DNA of 64,000 nt. Source: Mycobacterium kansasii ATCC 12478 (GTDB lineage Bacteria; Actinomycetota; Actinomycetes; Mycobacteriales; Mycobacteriaceae). Within the stretch, counting starts at the first letter, position 1. Every line of letters begins with the position of its first letter. The stretch spans positions 3,348,001 to 3,412,000 of the forward strand of contig NC_022663.1 of NCBI RefSeq assembly GCF_000157895.3, in the 5' to 3' direction. A program made the position numbers and the translations under genes. A model generated the notes under the pieces. It made no database searches, had not been told where the DNA came from, and saw only the letters and a program-made list of their open reading frames with translations. This document shows positions 26,861 through 34,818 of the stretch, piece after piece.

Positions 26861-28435
26861 TCAGTGAGTACCGGGAGATGACCGCCCGCTGGGCTGCACG
26901 GCCCCACCGGGCTCGCCCCGTTCTGGTGTGATTCGGTGCGATGACGTGTGCCTCGGCACCATGGCTTTCGGCCTCTGGTACAAGAATGCCAGCGGTATGA
27001 AAGTCAATCCCACCAGTACGACCGCCACCACAAGCGCTGCGGTGTAGGCGTGCGAAAGGTCGCTCCGGGAAAGCTGTTGCGACATCACCGGTTGATGGAG
27101 CTGGCCGGTCAGGATCACCGACAGGAGCGCGGTCCCCACCGCGGCTGCCACCTGCTGATTGACCTTGACCATCGTCGAACCCCTGGCCATCTGATCTGGG
27201 GCCAGTGTCTGCATGGCCACCGCGACCAGCGGCATCCGGGTGGAGCCCATGCCCAGCCCCAACATGGTCAGACCGGCCAGCAGCAGCAGCAGGGACTCGC
27301 GTTGGTGGGCAACGCCGTAAGCGAAGACACCCATGCCCGCGACGTTCAGCGCGACGCCGATGACAAGAACCCCGCGAGCGCCGCGTCGGTCCATCAACGT
27401 TCCCGCCAACGGCATACTCACCGCGGCACCGATTCCTCGAGGGACAACGCTCATCCCGGCTTGCAACGGTGTCTGGTTCAGCAGCTGCTGGAAGTAGCTG
27501 GGAAACAGCACCCCGGCGCCGAACGTGGACACGATGTAGAAGAACATGGCGACATTGGTGAGCGTGAACGCTCGGTTGGTCAACAGGCGTAAGTCGATCA
27601 GGGGCTTATCCGACCGGTAGAGGGCATGAAAGACGAACCCGACGATCAACGCCGTACCAACGGCCAGGGGTATCCAGACGTGCCCGTCGGTCACGGTGCC
27701 GCGGTTTGGGATTTCGGACATCCCGTACAACAGCACCGGCAGGCCCGGTGACAGCAGCAGCATCCCGATGACGTCGAAGGTTTCCGACGGTGCCGAGTCG
27801 TCGTCGGGCAATACGATTGCGGCGAGGCCGATTGCGACCACACCGACCGGCAGGTTGATCCAGAAGATCCACTGCCAGCTGTAGCTGTCGATGAGCCAAC
27901 CACCCAAGACAGGCCCGAATGCTGGCGCGAGCACCATCGGGATCCCCAGCACAGCCATCACGCGGCCGACCCGTCTGGGACCTGCCTCGCGGTTCACGAT
28001 GGTGAGGGTCAGCGTCGTGAGGATGCCACCGCCGAAGCCCTGCAGCACCCGAGAGATGATCAGCAGGGTGATGTTTGGTGCGACCGCGCACAGCAGTGAG
28101 CCCAGTGTGAACGCGACAACGGAACCGATGAAGATTCGTTTTGTACCGAATCGGTCGGCTGCCCAACCAGTCAGCGGAATCACGGCGGCCAATGCGAGCG
28201 TGTAACCGGTGATCGTCCAGGAAACAACGGCCTGGGTCGAGCCGAAGGTGGTGACGAACGTGCGTTGTGCAACCGTGACAACGGTGGTGTCCAAGAGATT
28301 CATGAATGAGCCCAGGACGCACACACCTGCTATCCACCACAGCCTGGCGTCCAGCTTGTCGGCATTGCTGCGCTGATCTCGGCTCGCGGAGTGCGAGGGC
28401 GGGTCGGGTCGCCGCCCGTCCGGGCGGCGTATCAC
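26861..28435 (-). CDS. MFS drug/metabolite exporter, DHA2 (14-helix EmrB/QacA) family
   Basis: A 524-residue transporter. The GTG start at 28435 overlaps the nadR stop (GTGA). Helix 1 ends in LDTTVVTVA, the DHA2 signature LDxTVVNVA-like motif; WAADRFGTKR is motif A; VLQGFGGGILTT and FGPVLGGWLIDSYSWQWIFW are motifs B and C, typical of antiporters that export. The C-terminus is cytosolic and polar. Coupling to a NadR-type gene is unusual and suggests export or balance of a pyridine-nucleotide-related compound, but this is inference from linkage only. Confidence 0.88.
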   Translation of the reverse strand: MIRRPDGRRPDPPSHSASRDQRSNADKLDARLWWIAGVCVLGSFMNLLDTTVVTVAQRTFVTTFGSTQAVVSWTITGYTLALAAVIPLTGWAADRFGTKRIFIGSVVAFTLGSLLCAVAPNITLLIISRVLQGFGGGILTTLTLTIVNREAGPRRVGRVMAVLGIPMVLAPAFGPVLGGWLIDSYSWQWIFWINLPVGVVAIGLAAIVLPDDDSAPSETFDVIGMLLLSPGLPVLLYGMSEIPNRGTVTDGHVWIPLAVGTALIVGFVFHALYRSDKPLIDLRLLTNRAFTLTNVAMFFYIVSTFGAGVLFPSYFQQLLNQTPLQAGMSVVPRGIGAAVSMPLAGTLMDRRGARGVLVIGVALNVAGMGVFAYGVAHQRESLLLLLAGLTMLGLGMGSTRMPLVAVAMQTLAPDQMARGSTMVKVNQQVAAAVGTALLSVILTGQLHQPVMSQQLSRSDLSHAYTAALVVAVVLVGLTFIPLAFLYQRPKAMVPRHTSSHRITPERGEPGGAVQPSGRSSPGTH

Positions 28436-29418
28436 CGCAATTCCCGCGCGCGGTGGGAAGGCGTCAGTTTTTCGACAGCGCGCAGGGCCGCCGCAGTCCG
28501 CTCTTCCCAACCACCGTTGACAACGACGAATGGTCGTCCTACCGCGCGCAGAGCGCGCTCGCAGCGGCCGACGAAGTCGACACCCGCGTTGAGCGGATAA
28601 ATCACACCGGCAGTGTCCGACGACGAATCGGGCGTCATGAGGAGGGTGAGATCGTAGCGGCGCCGGGCCAATTCGTGGAGTTCCTGCGGGCAGCTTCCCG
28701 ACAGCAACTGGGCCCACACGGTGGTCGCCAGCGGATCGGTAGCACAGATCAGTACTCGATCGGCGTCGCGCGCCAAGGCTTCCTCCGAAGCGATCTGTCC
28801 GCGAACGACTTCGGTCCAATCCACGCCCGCCGGCGAGTCACCGTTCAAATCCCTTGGCGTCCCTGACCATTCGGGAACCCATTTCGTCCCCAGTTTTTCC
28901 GCGAGCGCCCTGGCGAGGGCGCCTGCCTCGGTGGGATCGGCGCTGAGGATGCTGACCCGTTTCACGAAAGCGGGCCGCACGCAGCGTGGGATGTGCTGCC
29001 AGTGCGCAAACGGGTCCGTGCGGATGCAGGTTGCACTGACCGGAACGACTGCGCGAGCCTGATCGACTGACACGAAACGCGCACCGAGGATTTGGGCGAG
29101 GTCCGCGCCATAGGGCTCGGAAGCAAAGACGAAGTCGGGACGTACCGTGAGAACTTTCTCCAAACTCGCCTTCAACACTGCCCGCGACGGCGGTTGCTCC
29201 GACGGATGCTTCACGTTCTCCATGGAAAGACGAATCACGCGATCGAAGGGGAACAGCTCGCGCATCCACGCCAAGCGTTGGCTGCCCGATATCGGATCTC
29301 GGGCCCGTACCGAGATGACGATCGTCAGATCGTCCACCCACCGGTGCGCGAACTCACAAAGATAGACGTGGCCGGCATGGGGCGGCAAAAACCTGCCGAG
29401 CACCATTCCGTGGGTCAC
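28432..29418 (-). CDS. nadR: NadR-like nicotinamide-nucleotide adenylyltransferase with degenerate kinase domain
   Basis: A 328-residue protein; GTG start at 29418 with GGGGAGG 5-6 nt upstream. The N-terminal NMN adenylyltransferase is intact: GRFLPPHAGHVYLCEFAHRW holds the nucleotide-binding HxGH, and ISGSQRLAWMRELFPFDRVI follows the family. The C-terminal half aligns with the ribosylnicotinamide kinase domain of NadR (CVRPAFVKRVSIL, ALAEKLGTKWVPEW), but the expected Walker A GxxxTGKTTL is replaced by SADPTEAGALARAL, with no Gly-Lys-Thr. The kinase is therefore probably dead. It is coupled to the MFS gene by a 4-nt overlap. Confidence 0.85.
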   Translation of the reverse strand: MTHGMVLGRFLPPHAGHVYLCEFAHRWVDDLTIVISVRARDPISGSQRLAWMRELFPFDRVIRLSMENVKHPSEQPPSRAVLKASLEKVLTVRPDFVFASEPYGADLAQILGARFVSVDQARAVVPVSATCIRTDPFAHWQHIPRCVRPAFVKRVSILSADPTEAGALARALAEKLGTKWVPEWSGTPRDLNGDSPAGVDWTEVVRGQIASEEALARDADRVLICATDPLATTVWAQLLSGSCPQELHELARRRYDLTLLMTPDSSSDTAGVIYPLNAGVDFVGRCERALRAVGRPFVVVNGGWEERTAAALRAVEKLTPSHRARELR

Positions 29419-29546
29419 GACGGCCTCCCCACGCCGGTGTAGTTCGCCTCTATGGCTCGATGTCCGACATCGCCGGATGCGCGTTGAGCGCGAAGTGGAT
29501 GCCGAGCAAAACGATGCACGAACCCTGTTTAGCACCAGGTTGCACC

Positions 29547-29861
29547 CTACGTCTGGATAAGTCGGCGTCTGGATGTGGCGATGTGGATCGGCGCATGCCG
29601 CCGGGTCGGCCGCCTCTGCATCCGGCCGCTGATGGATGGGAAGGGCGCTGATAAGCGGTAGGTGCCGTCGGGGTTGAGCCAATCTGCGAGCGTGGCCGCC
29701 AGCTCGGCGAGTTGTTCGCGGCGAAACTGGCTGGCTTGGCGGGCCAGCTGGGCTTCGGCGCGCTCGGGTGGCTTGGTCCACCCAGCCGGGCACCCGATCT
29801 GCCCACCTATCCGCGACAACCCCAGCAACACGACGGATTTGTCGTGCAGCGCGGGCGCCAA
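29547..29861 (-). CDS. Doubtful 104-codon ORF after the SDR gene
   Basis: A frame beginning at a TTG that overlaps the SDR stop (TAATTG) and ending at 29547. The middle (RREQLAELAATLADWLNPDG) reads like a real amphipathic helix with mycobacterial codon use, but there is no ribosome-binding site of its own and no family I recognise. It could be the tail of a degraded gene. The rest of 29419-29861 holds nothing I can support. Confidence 0.25.
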   Translation of the reverse strand: MAPALHDKSVVLLGLSRIGGQIGCPAGWTKPPERAEAQLARQASQFRREQLAELAATLADWLNPDGTYRLSAPFPSISGRMQRRPTRRHAPIHIATSRRRLIQT

Positions 29862-30680
29862 TTAGCTGCCCGACCGCACCGCCGCGATGACGCCACCGTC
29901 GACCAGCAGATCGATACCTGTGATAAAGGATGCGTCCGGGCCCAGCAGAAAGGCCGCCGCCGCTGCGATGTCGTCGGGGGTACCGATGCGCTCGGTGCCC
30001 GACCTGGCGATCATCGCCCGCATGCCGTCGCCGACGGCGGAATCCAGTTCCTGTTGCCCCATTGGCGTCGAGATAATGCCGGGACTGATCGAGTTGATCC
30101 TTGCTCCGCGGCGGCCCCACTGCGCGCTCGCGGCACGCACTCGAATCTGATTGGCCTGCTTAGCGATCGGGTAGGCAAAGGCCGGTTCGGCGACCCGGCT
30201 GACGAAGTCGAGCGATAGCAGGTCACCCGGTGGGTTGTGGGCCAGCGCGTGCTCTTGCTCGGCGGTCAGCGGCGGGACCAGGTGGCCCGCCATGCTGGCG
30301 ATCACCACACCCGCGCCGCCCGGCGCGACGACCTCGCCGAATTCTTGCAGCATCAGCGCAACGCCGAGCAGGTCGACAGCCAGGATTGCTTGCGCCGAAG
30401 CTTGCGCCGGGGAGAGCCCGGCGGTATGCGCCACCTGTGTGACATTGCCCAGGGAGGCAGCGTACTGGGCGAGCCCTCGAACTGATTCCGCTGACGCGAC
30501 GTCGACACTGTGACCCAGCACCTGATGGCCTGCAGCGGAGAGGGATTCGACGACGGATGCCAGCGTCGTGTCGTTGTTGTCGGCTAGGAGCACCGTCTTG
30601 CCGGAGCCAGACCGCCGGGCAATCGCCTCACCGATGCCGCCGACACCGATGACGGTCAACACGTCGCGATGCACAGCCAT
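29862..30680 (-). CDS. Short-chain dehydrogenase/reductase
   Basis: A 272-residue classical SDR. The start MAVHRDVLTVIGVGGIGEAI at 30680 follows GGAGG at 8 nt. The cofactor loop is GVGGIGEA, a degenerate form of TGxxxGxG; VVIASMAGHL supplies the catalytic Ser, YPIAKQAN the Tyr-x-x-x-Lys. ISPGIISTPMGQQELDS and the closing GIDLLVDGGV are family landmarks. The unusual VIGVGGIG start of the glycine motif and long insert before the YxxxK are shared by a mycobacterial SDR subgroup. Substrate unknown. Confidence 0.85.
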   Translation of the reverse strand: MAVHRDVLTVIGVGGIGEAIARRSGSGKTVLLADNNDTTLASVVESLSAAGHQVLGHSVDVASAESVRGLAQYAASLGNVTQVAHTAGLSPAQASAQAILAVDLLGVALMLQEFGEVVAPGGAGVVIASMAGHLVPPLTAEQEHALAHNPPGDLLSLDFVSRVAEPAFAYPIAKQANQIRVRAASAQWGRRGARINSISPGIISTPMGQQELDSAVGDGMRAMIARSGTERIGTPDDIAAAAAFLLGPDASFITGIDLLVDGGVIAAVRSGS

Positions 30681-30992
30681 GTCACTACCTCCGTTCGGGA
30701 GACAACTGCGATGGCCGGTCACCGCCGCAGGTGGTCAAACCTAAGTTAGACGTGCTCGATGGTGCGGCCTCGTGTGTCGCACACCGACACGGCCGCTGTG
30801 ATGGGACCGTGTCTCGCCGAGAACGGTGTCGGCGAACTGGCCGGCCTCTTCGGCGCGGTGGGTCCGGACGTCCAGCGTCCGGGCAGCTCGTCGAGGTTCC
30901 GACCGGAACTGCCGGGAGGTGTGCGCGCTGTCTTGCGCGGCTCGCCACCCGCACTGAATGATCGGCTCGTGGCCAAGCGCGAAACTCGTGGC

Positions 30993-31739
30993 GTGAACCG
31001 GTGGGAGCTGATTGCGTGTGCGGTCAGCGGGCACGCGACCTATGCACCCGACGACGAGGCACTGGCAGACCGGCTGAGCGCCACCACCAAGCTCGGTGAT
31101 GTCTGGCGCTGTCTTCGCTGCGGCGACTTCACCCTCGGTGAGCCGCATGGACGGGGCCGTCCCGAAGACGCACCACTGATCATGCGGGGCAAGGCGTTAC
31201 GCCAGGCCATCATCATCCGGGTGCTCGCGGTCGAGCGGCTGTTTCGGGCCGTGGTACTCGGTCTCGCCGCGTGGGCGGTGTGGGAGTTTCGCGGGGCACG
31301 TGGAGCCATTCAAGCCACCCTCGATCGCGACCTGCCGGTCTTTCGGGCGGCCGGGTTCAAAGTCGATCAAATGTCGGCGATACACGAACTGGAGAAGGCG
31401 CTGGCCGCAAAGCCCTCCACGCTGGCGCTGATCACGTTCATGCTGGCCGCCTATGCGGTCTTGCAGGTGGTCGAGGGCGTGGGCCTATGGCTGCTGAAGC
31501 GTTGGGGCGAATACTTCGCGGTGGTGGCCACCTCGCTGTTCCTGCCGTTGGAGATCCATGACCTGACCAAGGGCATCACCATGACCCGGGTGGTGACCTT
31601 CACCATCAATATGGCTGCGGTGCTGTACCTGTTGATCTCGAAGCGGTTGTTCGGGCTGCGCGGTGGCCGCCAGGCATATGAGGAAGAACGGCACGGCGAG
31701 CAGTTGCTCGACCTGGAACGCGCAGCCATGACGGCCTGA
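30993..31739 (+). CDS. DUF2127-family membrane protein
   Basis: A 248-residue membrane protein. The GTG at 30993 (VNRWELIACAVSGHATYAPD) is preferred because that start is conserved in mycobacterial homologues as I recall them; upstream codons give unrelated sequence. Residues ~35-55 contain a CLRCGDF zinc-ribbon-like pair. Four hydrophobic segments follow, with VVEGVGLWLLKRWGEYFAVV as the DUF2127 signature and a final cytosolic tail. Function unknown. It precedes an SDR gene by 31 bp on the same strand. The 312 bp upstream (30681-30992) hold the divergent promoters and no other gene. Confidence 0.75.
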   Translation: MNRWELIACAVSGHATYAPDDEALADRLSATTKLGDVWRCLRCGDFTLGEPHGRGRPEDAPLIMRGKALRQAIIIRVLAVERLFRAVVLGLAAWAVWEFRGARGAIQATLDRDLPVFRAAGFKVDQMSAIHELEKALAAKPSTLALITFMLAAYAVLQVVEGVGLWLLKRWGEYFAVVATSLFLPLEIHDLTKGITMTRVVTFTINMAAVLYLLISKRLFGLRGGRQAYEEERHGEQLLDLERAAMTA

Positions 31740-31770
31740 TGGCGTCGCACGAGCAGGATCGGAGATCGCA

Positions 31771-32640
31771 ATGGGCACCTACGCAATCACCGGAGCGGCA
31801 TCCGGGATGGGCCGCGCGGCCGCGGTCCGGCTCCGGGATCACGGCCATACGGTGATCGGCGTCGACCTCAAAGACGCCGACGTCGTCGCCGACTTGTCGA
31901 CACCCCAGGGACGCGCGCAGGCCGCGGACGGGGTCGTGGCGGCCTCGGGCGGCAGGCTCGATGGTGCCGTGCTCGCTGCGGGATTGGGGCCAGGCCCGGG
32001 GCGGGACCGGCTGCGACGGATCGCGCAGGTCAATTACCTGGGCGTGGTCGAGTTGTTGCACGCGTGGCGGCCGGCATTGGCCGCCGCCGAACGTGCGAAG
32101 GTGGTCGTTATCGGAAGCAACTCGACGACGACGGTTCCAGCGGTTCCCCGGCGAACCGTGCGAGCACTGCTGGAGAATGACGCCGCTGGGGCGTTGCGGT
32201 CAGTGAAGTTGTTCGGCAGAGGGGCGCCTTCGATCATGTACGCGGCGTCGAAAATCGCGGTGAGCCGCTGGGTTCGGCGCCATGCCGTGCTGCCGGAATG
32301 GGCCGGTGCGGGTATCCGACTGAATGCTCTTGCGCCCGGGGCCATCATGACGCCGTTACTGCAGGAGCAGCTGTCGGACCCTACGCAAGCCAAAGCCGTT
32401 CGGTCGTTCCCTATTCCCATCGGTGGATTCGGCGACGTCACGCACATGGCCGACTGGATTTGCTTCCTGCTGTCGGACTCCGCCGACTTCCTTTGCGGCA
32501 GTGTCGTGTTCGTCGACGGCGGTTCCGACGCATACTTCCGGGCCGACGACTGGCCCAAGCCGGTGCCGGTGCGCCGACTGCCCGGGTACCTCATGCGGTT
32601 CCGCCGCGGTTCCCGCATGATGACTACCGGTGATCGGTGA
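31771..32640 (+). CDS. Short-chain dehydrogenase/reductase (3-alpha-hydroxysteroid dehydrogenase-like)
   Basis: A 289-residue SDR. The cofactor motif is [12 protein letters not shown], followed by [20 protein letters not shown], the short Asp-rich segment typical of the 3-alpha-HSD/carbonyl reductase subgroup. [10 protein letters not shown] holds the Ser, [11 protein letters not shown] the Tyr/Lys pair, and [17 protein letters not shown] the C-terminal strand. Its end overlaps the next gene's possible GTG (32630), and DUF2127 lies just upstream, so 30993-33436 may be one operon. Confidence 0.87.
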   Translation: MGTYAITGAASGMGRAAAVRLRDHGHTVIGVDLKDADVVADLSTPQGRAQAADGVVAASGGRLDGAVLAAGLGPGPGRDRLRRIAQVNYLGVVELLHAWRPALAAAERAKVVVIGSNSTTTVPAVPRRTVRALLENDAAGALRSVKLFGRGAPSIMYAASKIAVSRWVRRHAVLPEWAGAGIRLNALAPGAIMTPLLQEQLSDPTQAKAVRSFPIPIGGFGDVTHMADWICFLLSDSADFLCGSVVFVDGGSDAYFRADDWPKPVPVRRLPGYLMRFRRGSRMMTTGDR

Positions 32641-32665
32641 CCGGGCTGCGGCCGATGGGCTCACC

Positions 32666-33436
32666 GTGACGATCGGGGTCATCTGCGCGATCCCGCAGGA
32701 GTTGTCCTACCTGCTGGGTTTGATGTCGGGGCCCGAACGCCACCAGATCGCCAAGGTCGCCTTCGGCATCGGTGTGCTCGACGACCACCCGGTGGTCTTG
32801 GCGGCGGCCGGCATGGGCAAAGTCAACACAAGTCTGGTTGCGACGCTGCTTGCCGACCGATTCCGTTGCCGCACGATCGTTTTCACCGGTGTCGCCGGCG
32901 GGCTGAATGCGGAGCTGCAGATCGGCGACGTCGTCATCGCCGAAAGGGTGGTCCAGCACGACTTCGGCCTCGTGGAGGACGAGCAGCTGCAGCCCTACCA
33001 ACCCGGACACATCCCCTTCATCAAACCGACCGATCAGCTTGGCTATCGGGCGGACCCCGGGCTGATCGAGCGCGTGCGGGACCGTCTAGACGGGTTCACC
33101 CTGCCGCCTCTGTCGACTGGTGCAGGTGGCCACGGCCGCCCGCCGCGGATCACCTTCGGCACCGTGCTGACCGGCGATCAATACCTGCACTGTGAGCGCA
33201 CCCGCAGCCGGCTTCACCACGAATTCGGCGGCCACGCAATCGAAATGGAGGGCGGTGCGCTGGCGCAGGTCTGCGAATCCTTCGGCATCCCGTGGCTGGT
33301 CATCCGTGCGCTCTCCGATCTTGCCGGCAGCGATTCCGGTCTGGACTTCAAACGGTTCGTCAACGAGGTCGCCGACGGCTCGGCCCGGATCCTGCTGCGA
33401 TTGCTCCCGGTGCTCACCCGCCATGCCACGATTTAG
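32666..33436 (+). CDS. mtn: 5'-methylthioadenosine/S-adenosylhomocysteine nucleosidase (Rv0091 type)
   Basis: A 256-residue purine nucleosidase that removes adenine from MTA, SAH or 5'-deoxyadenosine. [13 protein letters not shown] begins the fold; [13 protein letters not shown] and [20 protein letters not shown] form the nucleoside pocket; [10 protein letters not shown] supplies the ribose-binding Glu, and IRALSDLAG the catalytic Asp. The GTG at 32666 gives the conserved N-terminus; an in-frame GTG at 32630 would overlap the upstream SDR stop. A role in recycling radical-SAM or methyltransferase by-products is established for the family. Confidence 0.88.
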   Translation: MTIGVICAIPQELSYLLGLMSGPERHQIAKVAFGIGVLDDHPVVLAAAGMGKVNTSLVATLLADRFRCRTIVFTGVAGGLNAELQIGDVVIAERVVQHDFGLVEDEQLQPYQPGHIPFIKPTDQLGYRADPGLIERVRDRLDGFTLPPLSTGAGGHGRPPRITFGTVLTGDQYLHCERTRSRLHHEFGGHAIEMEGGALAQVCESFGIPWLVIRALSDLAGSDSGLDFKRFVNEVADGSARILLRLLPVLTRHATI

Positions 33437-33483
33437 TTGTCCGTGAAGCGATGCTGAACCAGCGCACTTCGCTGCGGGACGGA

Positions 33484-33607
33484 GCTGGCGCCGAGTGTGC
33501 GTTGATGGCGCCGAGTGCGGCGTCAGGGCGGGCCGCCCGCGGATGTTCCCGCCCTACACGCACACTCAAAGCCGTCACCCCACACTCGATACGGCGGCAT
33601 GAGCCCG
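33484..33607 (+). repeat. Intergenic repeat element, copy 2 (minimal, unexpanded)
   Basis: Here the element found at 23.1 kb appears with almost no tandem expansion: two GCCGAGTGTG-type half units, then a core running GCGTCAGGGCGGGCCGCCCG to CACTCAAAGCCGTCACCCCA and one CACACTCGATACGGCGGCA unit. Same order and orientation as copy 1, with roughly three-quarters identity by eye over the core. Confidence 0.8.
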
Positions 33608-33720
33608 AGGTCCACGAGAGTGATTGCCGCGGCCCAAGACTTCGCTGATGGTGACGACGGTCCCAATGTAGGCCGCTGGCGACGGTCGCCGGAGAGCGCG
33701 GCCGAGCAGACATGAAAAGT

Positions 33721-33752
33721 CTGCCCGAAGGCAGATCCCCGTCTTCTGACGG
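33721..33752 (-). terminator. Double-hairpin terminator candidate, minus strand
   Basis: Read on the minus strand, CCGTCAGAAGACGG (5-bp stem) is followed by CTGCCTTCGGGCAG (5-bp stem closed by a cUUCGg tetraloop) and then ACTTTTC. This is the shape of an actinobacterial intrinsic terminator, placed 20 bp after the stop of the zinc-ribbon remnant. Confidence 0.45.
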
Positions 33753-33770
33753 TGGGTCAAGCAGGCCCTT

Positions 33771-33848
33771 TCAGGCCTCGCCCAAAAACGGGCTGCTGCA
33801 CTTCGGGCAGACCGCCAGGTTGCCCTGGCAATGACCACTATGGCACCG
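33771..33848 (-). pseudogene. C-terminal zinc-ribbon remnant
   Basis: A 25-codon open stretch ends in TGA at 33771 and reads RCHSGHCQGN, LAVCPKCSSPFLGEA. The C/H spacing and CPKC knuckle are those of a zinc ribbon, and a terminator-like double hairpin follows, as for a real gene end. Upstream an in-frame TGA interrupts it and no start is seen, so this is best read as the surviving tail of a lost gene. A further perfect hairpin (GCCAGG-TTGC-CCTGGC, 33814-33829) lies within it. No other gene is seen in 33608-34004. Confidence 0.35.
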
Positions 33849-34004
33849 CGATCATCGGTATGGCGACGGCCGAAAGTCCTTTAATATGGCGGCCCAAAGT
33901 CACATGGAGCGTTCGCTGGGTGGTCGTTGTGTGGCAGTCCCGGGTCGGGCGTGGATCGGCAACGTGGCAAGAGTCCAACGGGGGCTGACGGGTAAGGTCG
34001 CCGT

Positions 34005-34811
34005 ATGCCTCTTCCCCCACCAGGAAATGACCGCGCCGCTGTCGTCACCGGGGCGTCCTCGGGTATCGGCGAGGAACTTGCGCGGATTCTCGCCCAGCGT
34101 GGCTACCAGGTCGTCCTGGTGGCGCGCAGCGCCGACCGTTTAGAAGCACTCGCCGGTCGGCTGGGCCCGCATGCGCATCCGCTGCCCGCCGATCTGTCTG
34201 AGCGAAATGACCGGGCGAGCCTGCTGGATCGGGTCGTCGCGCTCGGCCTGGCACCCGATATCCTGGTCAACAACGCCGGACTCTCGACGCTGGGCGTTGT
34301 GGCCAAATCCGTTCCTGCTCAAGAACTCAACCTGGTGGAAGTCGATGTGGCCGCCGTCGTCGACCTGTGCAGCAGGTTCCTGCCGGGCATGGTCGAACGT
34401 CGTCGGGGAGCGGTGCTCAACGTGGCGTCGGTGGCCGCATTCGGTCCCTTACCCGGACAAGCCGCATATGGCGCGGCCAAGGCGTTCGTGCTGTCCTATA
34501 CCCATAGCCTGCGCGGCGAGCTGCGTGGCACCGGGGTCGGGGTGACCGCACTGTGTCCCGGACCGGTCCACACCGGGTTCGGTGACGCGGCCGGATTCAC
34601 CAAGGAGGAAGCCGAAAACAGCCTGCCGCGCATTATGTGGAAACCCGCCGCCCAAGTGGCTCAGGCCGGAATCGAGGGTTTGGCCGCCGGCAAGGCCGTC
34701 GTCGTCCCGGGTCTGGTGAACCGTGTCGCCGCCGGTCTTTTCCGGATCGCGCCACCCGAGTGGATGCTGCCGTTCCTGGCGCGCAATCACCCGGCGCTGA
34801 AACGCAGTTGA
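34005..34811 (+). CDS. Short-chain dehydrogenase/reductase (DltE/Rv2509-like)
   Basis: A 268-residue SDR. VVTGASSGIGEELARILAQR is the cofactor motif, NNAGLSTLG the NNAG strand, VLNVASVAAFGP the Ser region, YGAAKAFVLSYTHSL the Tyr/Lys helix. The long C-terminal tail (PEWMLPFLARNHPALKRS) matches membrane-associated mycobacterial SDRs that reduce long-chain keto groups in lipid synthesis, such as the mycolate reductase family; this function is inferred from resemblance. It converges on the FAAL gene with a 7-bp gap and is not part of that operon. Confidence 0.85.
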   Translation: MPLPPPGNDRAAVVTGASSGIGEELARILAQRGYQVVLVARSADRLEALAGRLGPHAHPLPADLSERNDRASLLDRVVALGLAPDILVNNAGLSTLGVVAKSVPAQELNLVEVDVAAVVDLCSRFLPGMVERRRGAVLNVASVAAFGPLPGQAAYGAAKAFVLSYTHSLRGELRGTGVGVTALCPGPVHTGFGDAAGFTKEEAENSLPRIMWKPAAQVAQAGIEGLAAGKAVVVPGLVNRVAAGLFRIAPPEWMLPFLARNHPALKRS

Positions 34812-34818
34812 GCCCCTA

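Noticed and set aside
33865..33884. Possible DosR box (AAAGGACTTTCGGCC on the minus strand)
   Set aside because: Only about half of the 20-bp consensus positions match and there is no intact gene placed to use it.
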